Positions 12,261 through 13,038 of a stretch of 13,038 nucleotides of DNA are shown here, piece by piece; within the stretch, counting starts at the first letter, position 1, and each line of letters begins with the position of its first letter. A model generated the notes under the pieces. The model ran no database searches. It saw nothing but the letters and a program-made list of their open reading frames with translations, and had not been told where the DNA came from. Origin of the DNA: Gammaproteobacteria bacterium. Lineage in GTDB: Bacteria; Pseudomonadota; Gammaproteobacteria; QOAV01. Both the position numbers and the translations under genes were made by a program. The stretch lies in NCBI GenBank assembly GCA_027067235.1, contig JALXFQ010000382.1, positions 1 to 13,038 of the forward strand, in the 5' to 3' direction.

Positions 12261-13038
12261 ATGGCCGACCGTCGGTTACAGGTATTTCATACAGTAGCGC
12301 GCCTGCTCAGCTTCACCAAGGCGGCCGACAGCCTGCACATGACCCAGCCGGCCGTGACTTTCCAGATCCGGCAACTGGAGGAATATTTCAATACCCGCCT
12401 GTTCGACCGTACCCACAATCGCATCAGCATGACCGAAGCGGGCGATTGCGTGTTTGAATACGCCGACCGCATTATCGCCCTGTACAACGAGATGGATTAC
12501 AACGTGCGCGAGTTGACCGGCGATGTCACCGGCCTGCTGGTCATCGGCGCCAGTACCACCATCGCCGAGTATGTGCTGCCGTCGCTGCTGGGCGAATTCC
12601 GCAAACTGTTCCCCAATGTGAAACTGCGCCTGAACGTATCGAATTCGCTGGGCATTGTGCACATGGTGGAAGCCAACCAGGTGGATGTGGGTATCGTCGA
12701 GTCGCCGGTCAGTAACAAGAACCTGGCGGTGGAAATCTGCTGGCAGGATGAAATGGTGGTTATCACGCCGCCGGATCATGCGCTGGCGTCAAAATCCAGC
12801 ATTTCCGTGAATGACCTGGTGGGCGTGCCTTTCCTGTGCCGTGAAGAAGGTTCCGGCTCGAGAGAAGTGTTTCTCGAATACCAGAAGGAACATGATGGCC
12901 CCGGTCTGGATCTGAGCATGGAACTGGGCAGCCCGGAAGCGGTGAAAAGCGCGGTGGAGGCAGGCCTGGGCGTGTCGGTGGTGTCCAGGGCGACGGTGGA
13001 AAAAGAGCGTAAACTGGGTACGGTGGCCGCCATTCCCC
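12261..13038 (+). CDS. LysR-family regulator, CysL/YeiE-like (truncated by window edge)
   Basis: The frame opens with ATG at 12261 and continues for 259 codons to the right edge without a stop; about 40-50 residues of a normal LysR protein are missing. The N-terminal winged helix-turn-helix is clear (LSFTKAADSLHMTQPAVTFQ at 16-35, then IRQLEE and LFDRT). The effector domain resembles YeiE/CysL: ASTTIAEYVLPSLL, NSLGIVHMVEANQVDVGIVE, an EEGSGSRE loop and ELGSPEAVKSAVEAGLGV. CysL and YeiE control sulfite reductase and sulfite-related genes, so a link to sulfur assimilation or oxidation is plausible, and cysG in the window fits that. A CbbR-like role cannot be excluded. The ribosome binding site is weak. 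Confidence 0.88.
   Translation, partial: MADRRLQVFHTVARLLSFTKAADSLHMTQPAVTFQIRQLEEYFNTRLFDRTHNRISMTEAGDCVFEYADRIIALYNEMDYNVRELTGDVTGLLVIGASTTIAEYVLPSLLGEFRKLFPNVKLRLNVSNSLGIVHMVEANQVDVGIVESPVSNKNLAVEICWQDEMVVITPPDHALASKSSISVNDLVGVPFLCREEGSGSREVFLEYQKEHDGPGLDLSMELGSPEAVKSAVEAGLGVSVVSRATVEKERKLGTVAAIP

Noticed and set aside
1..13038. CRISPR array, tRNA or rRNA genes, prophage or complete insertion sequence
   Set aside because: No regularly spaced direct repeats, cloverleaf-like segments, rRNA sequence, integrase or transposase reading frame was seen.

Overview
The window looks like chromosomal DNA of a GC-rich gammaproteobacterium outside the enterics. The assignment rests on the gene set: trifunctional CysG, HD-less Cca, PhhB, GrxC, a PilT/PilU-family ATPase, a YgaV/BigR-type ArsR repressor and a CysL/YeiE-type LysR regulator. 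Several genes touch sulfur metabolism (siroheme synthesis, a putative persulfide-sensing repressor, a CysL-like regulator). A sulfur-cycling lifestyle is therefore possible, but this is inference. No rRNA, tRNA or CRISPR array was seen.

Left part (1-4100). The minus strand carries the N-terminal third of a MoxR-type AAA+ ATPase that runs off the left edge. Upstream of it lies a compact operon of an S24/LexA-fold protein that has lost both catalytic dyad residues, then cca, then phhB (cca and phhB overlap by 4 bases). The S24-like gene is divergent from grxC, with promoters on both strands and a palindrome over one -10 box. grxC converges on cysG, which is on the minus strand.

Middle (4100-5170). 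A secreted SCP2-like small protein is encoded on the plus strand. Between its stop codon and its rho-independent terminator sits a 249-bp non-coding element with 18-bp perfect terminal inverted repeats (22 of 23 if extended). This is a MITE-like insertion. One solo copy of the same end (17 of 18) lies at 379-396.

Efflux operon (5170-10560, minus strand). A single promoter, with a near-perfect AT-rich palindrome filling the gap between -35 and -10, drives an ArsR-family regulator with two cysteines in the YgaV/BigR/SqrR positions. A TolC-type outer membrane channel, a 103-residue secreted mini-adaptor and a full-length RND inner membrane pump follow. The mini-adaptor looks like only the C-terminal membrane-proximal domain of a membrane fusion protein; the lipoyl and hairpin domains are absent. 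A tripartite pump with a drastically shortened adaptor under putative sulfide/persulfide control is the most unusual system here.

Right part (10560-13038). The plus strand carries a PilU-like type IV pilus ATPase without other pilus genes, behind a leader of about 200 nt with GC-rich hairpins. It is followed by the first 259 codons of a CysL/YeiE-like LysR regulator, which runs off the right edge and is preceded by an FNR/Anr-like box (9 of 10).
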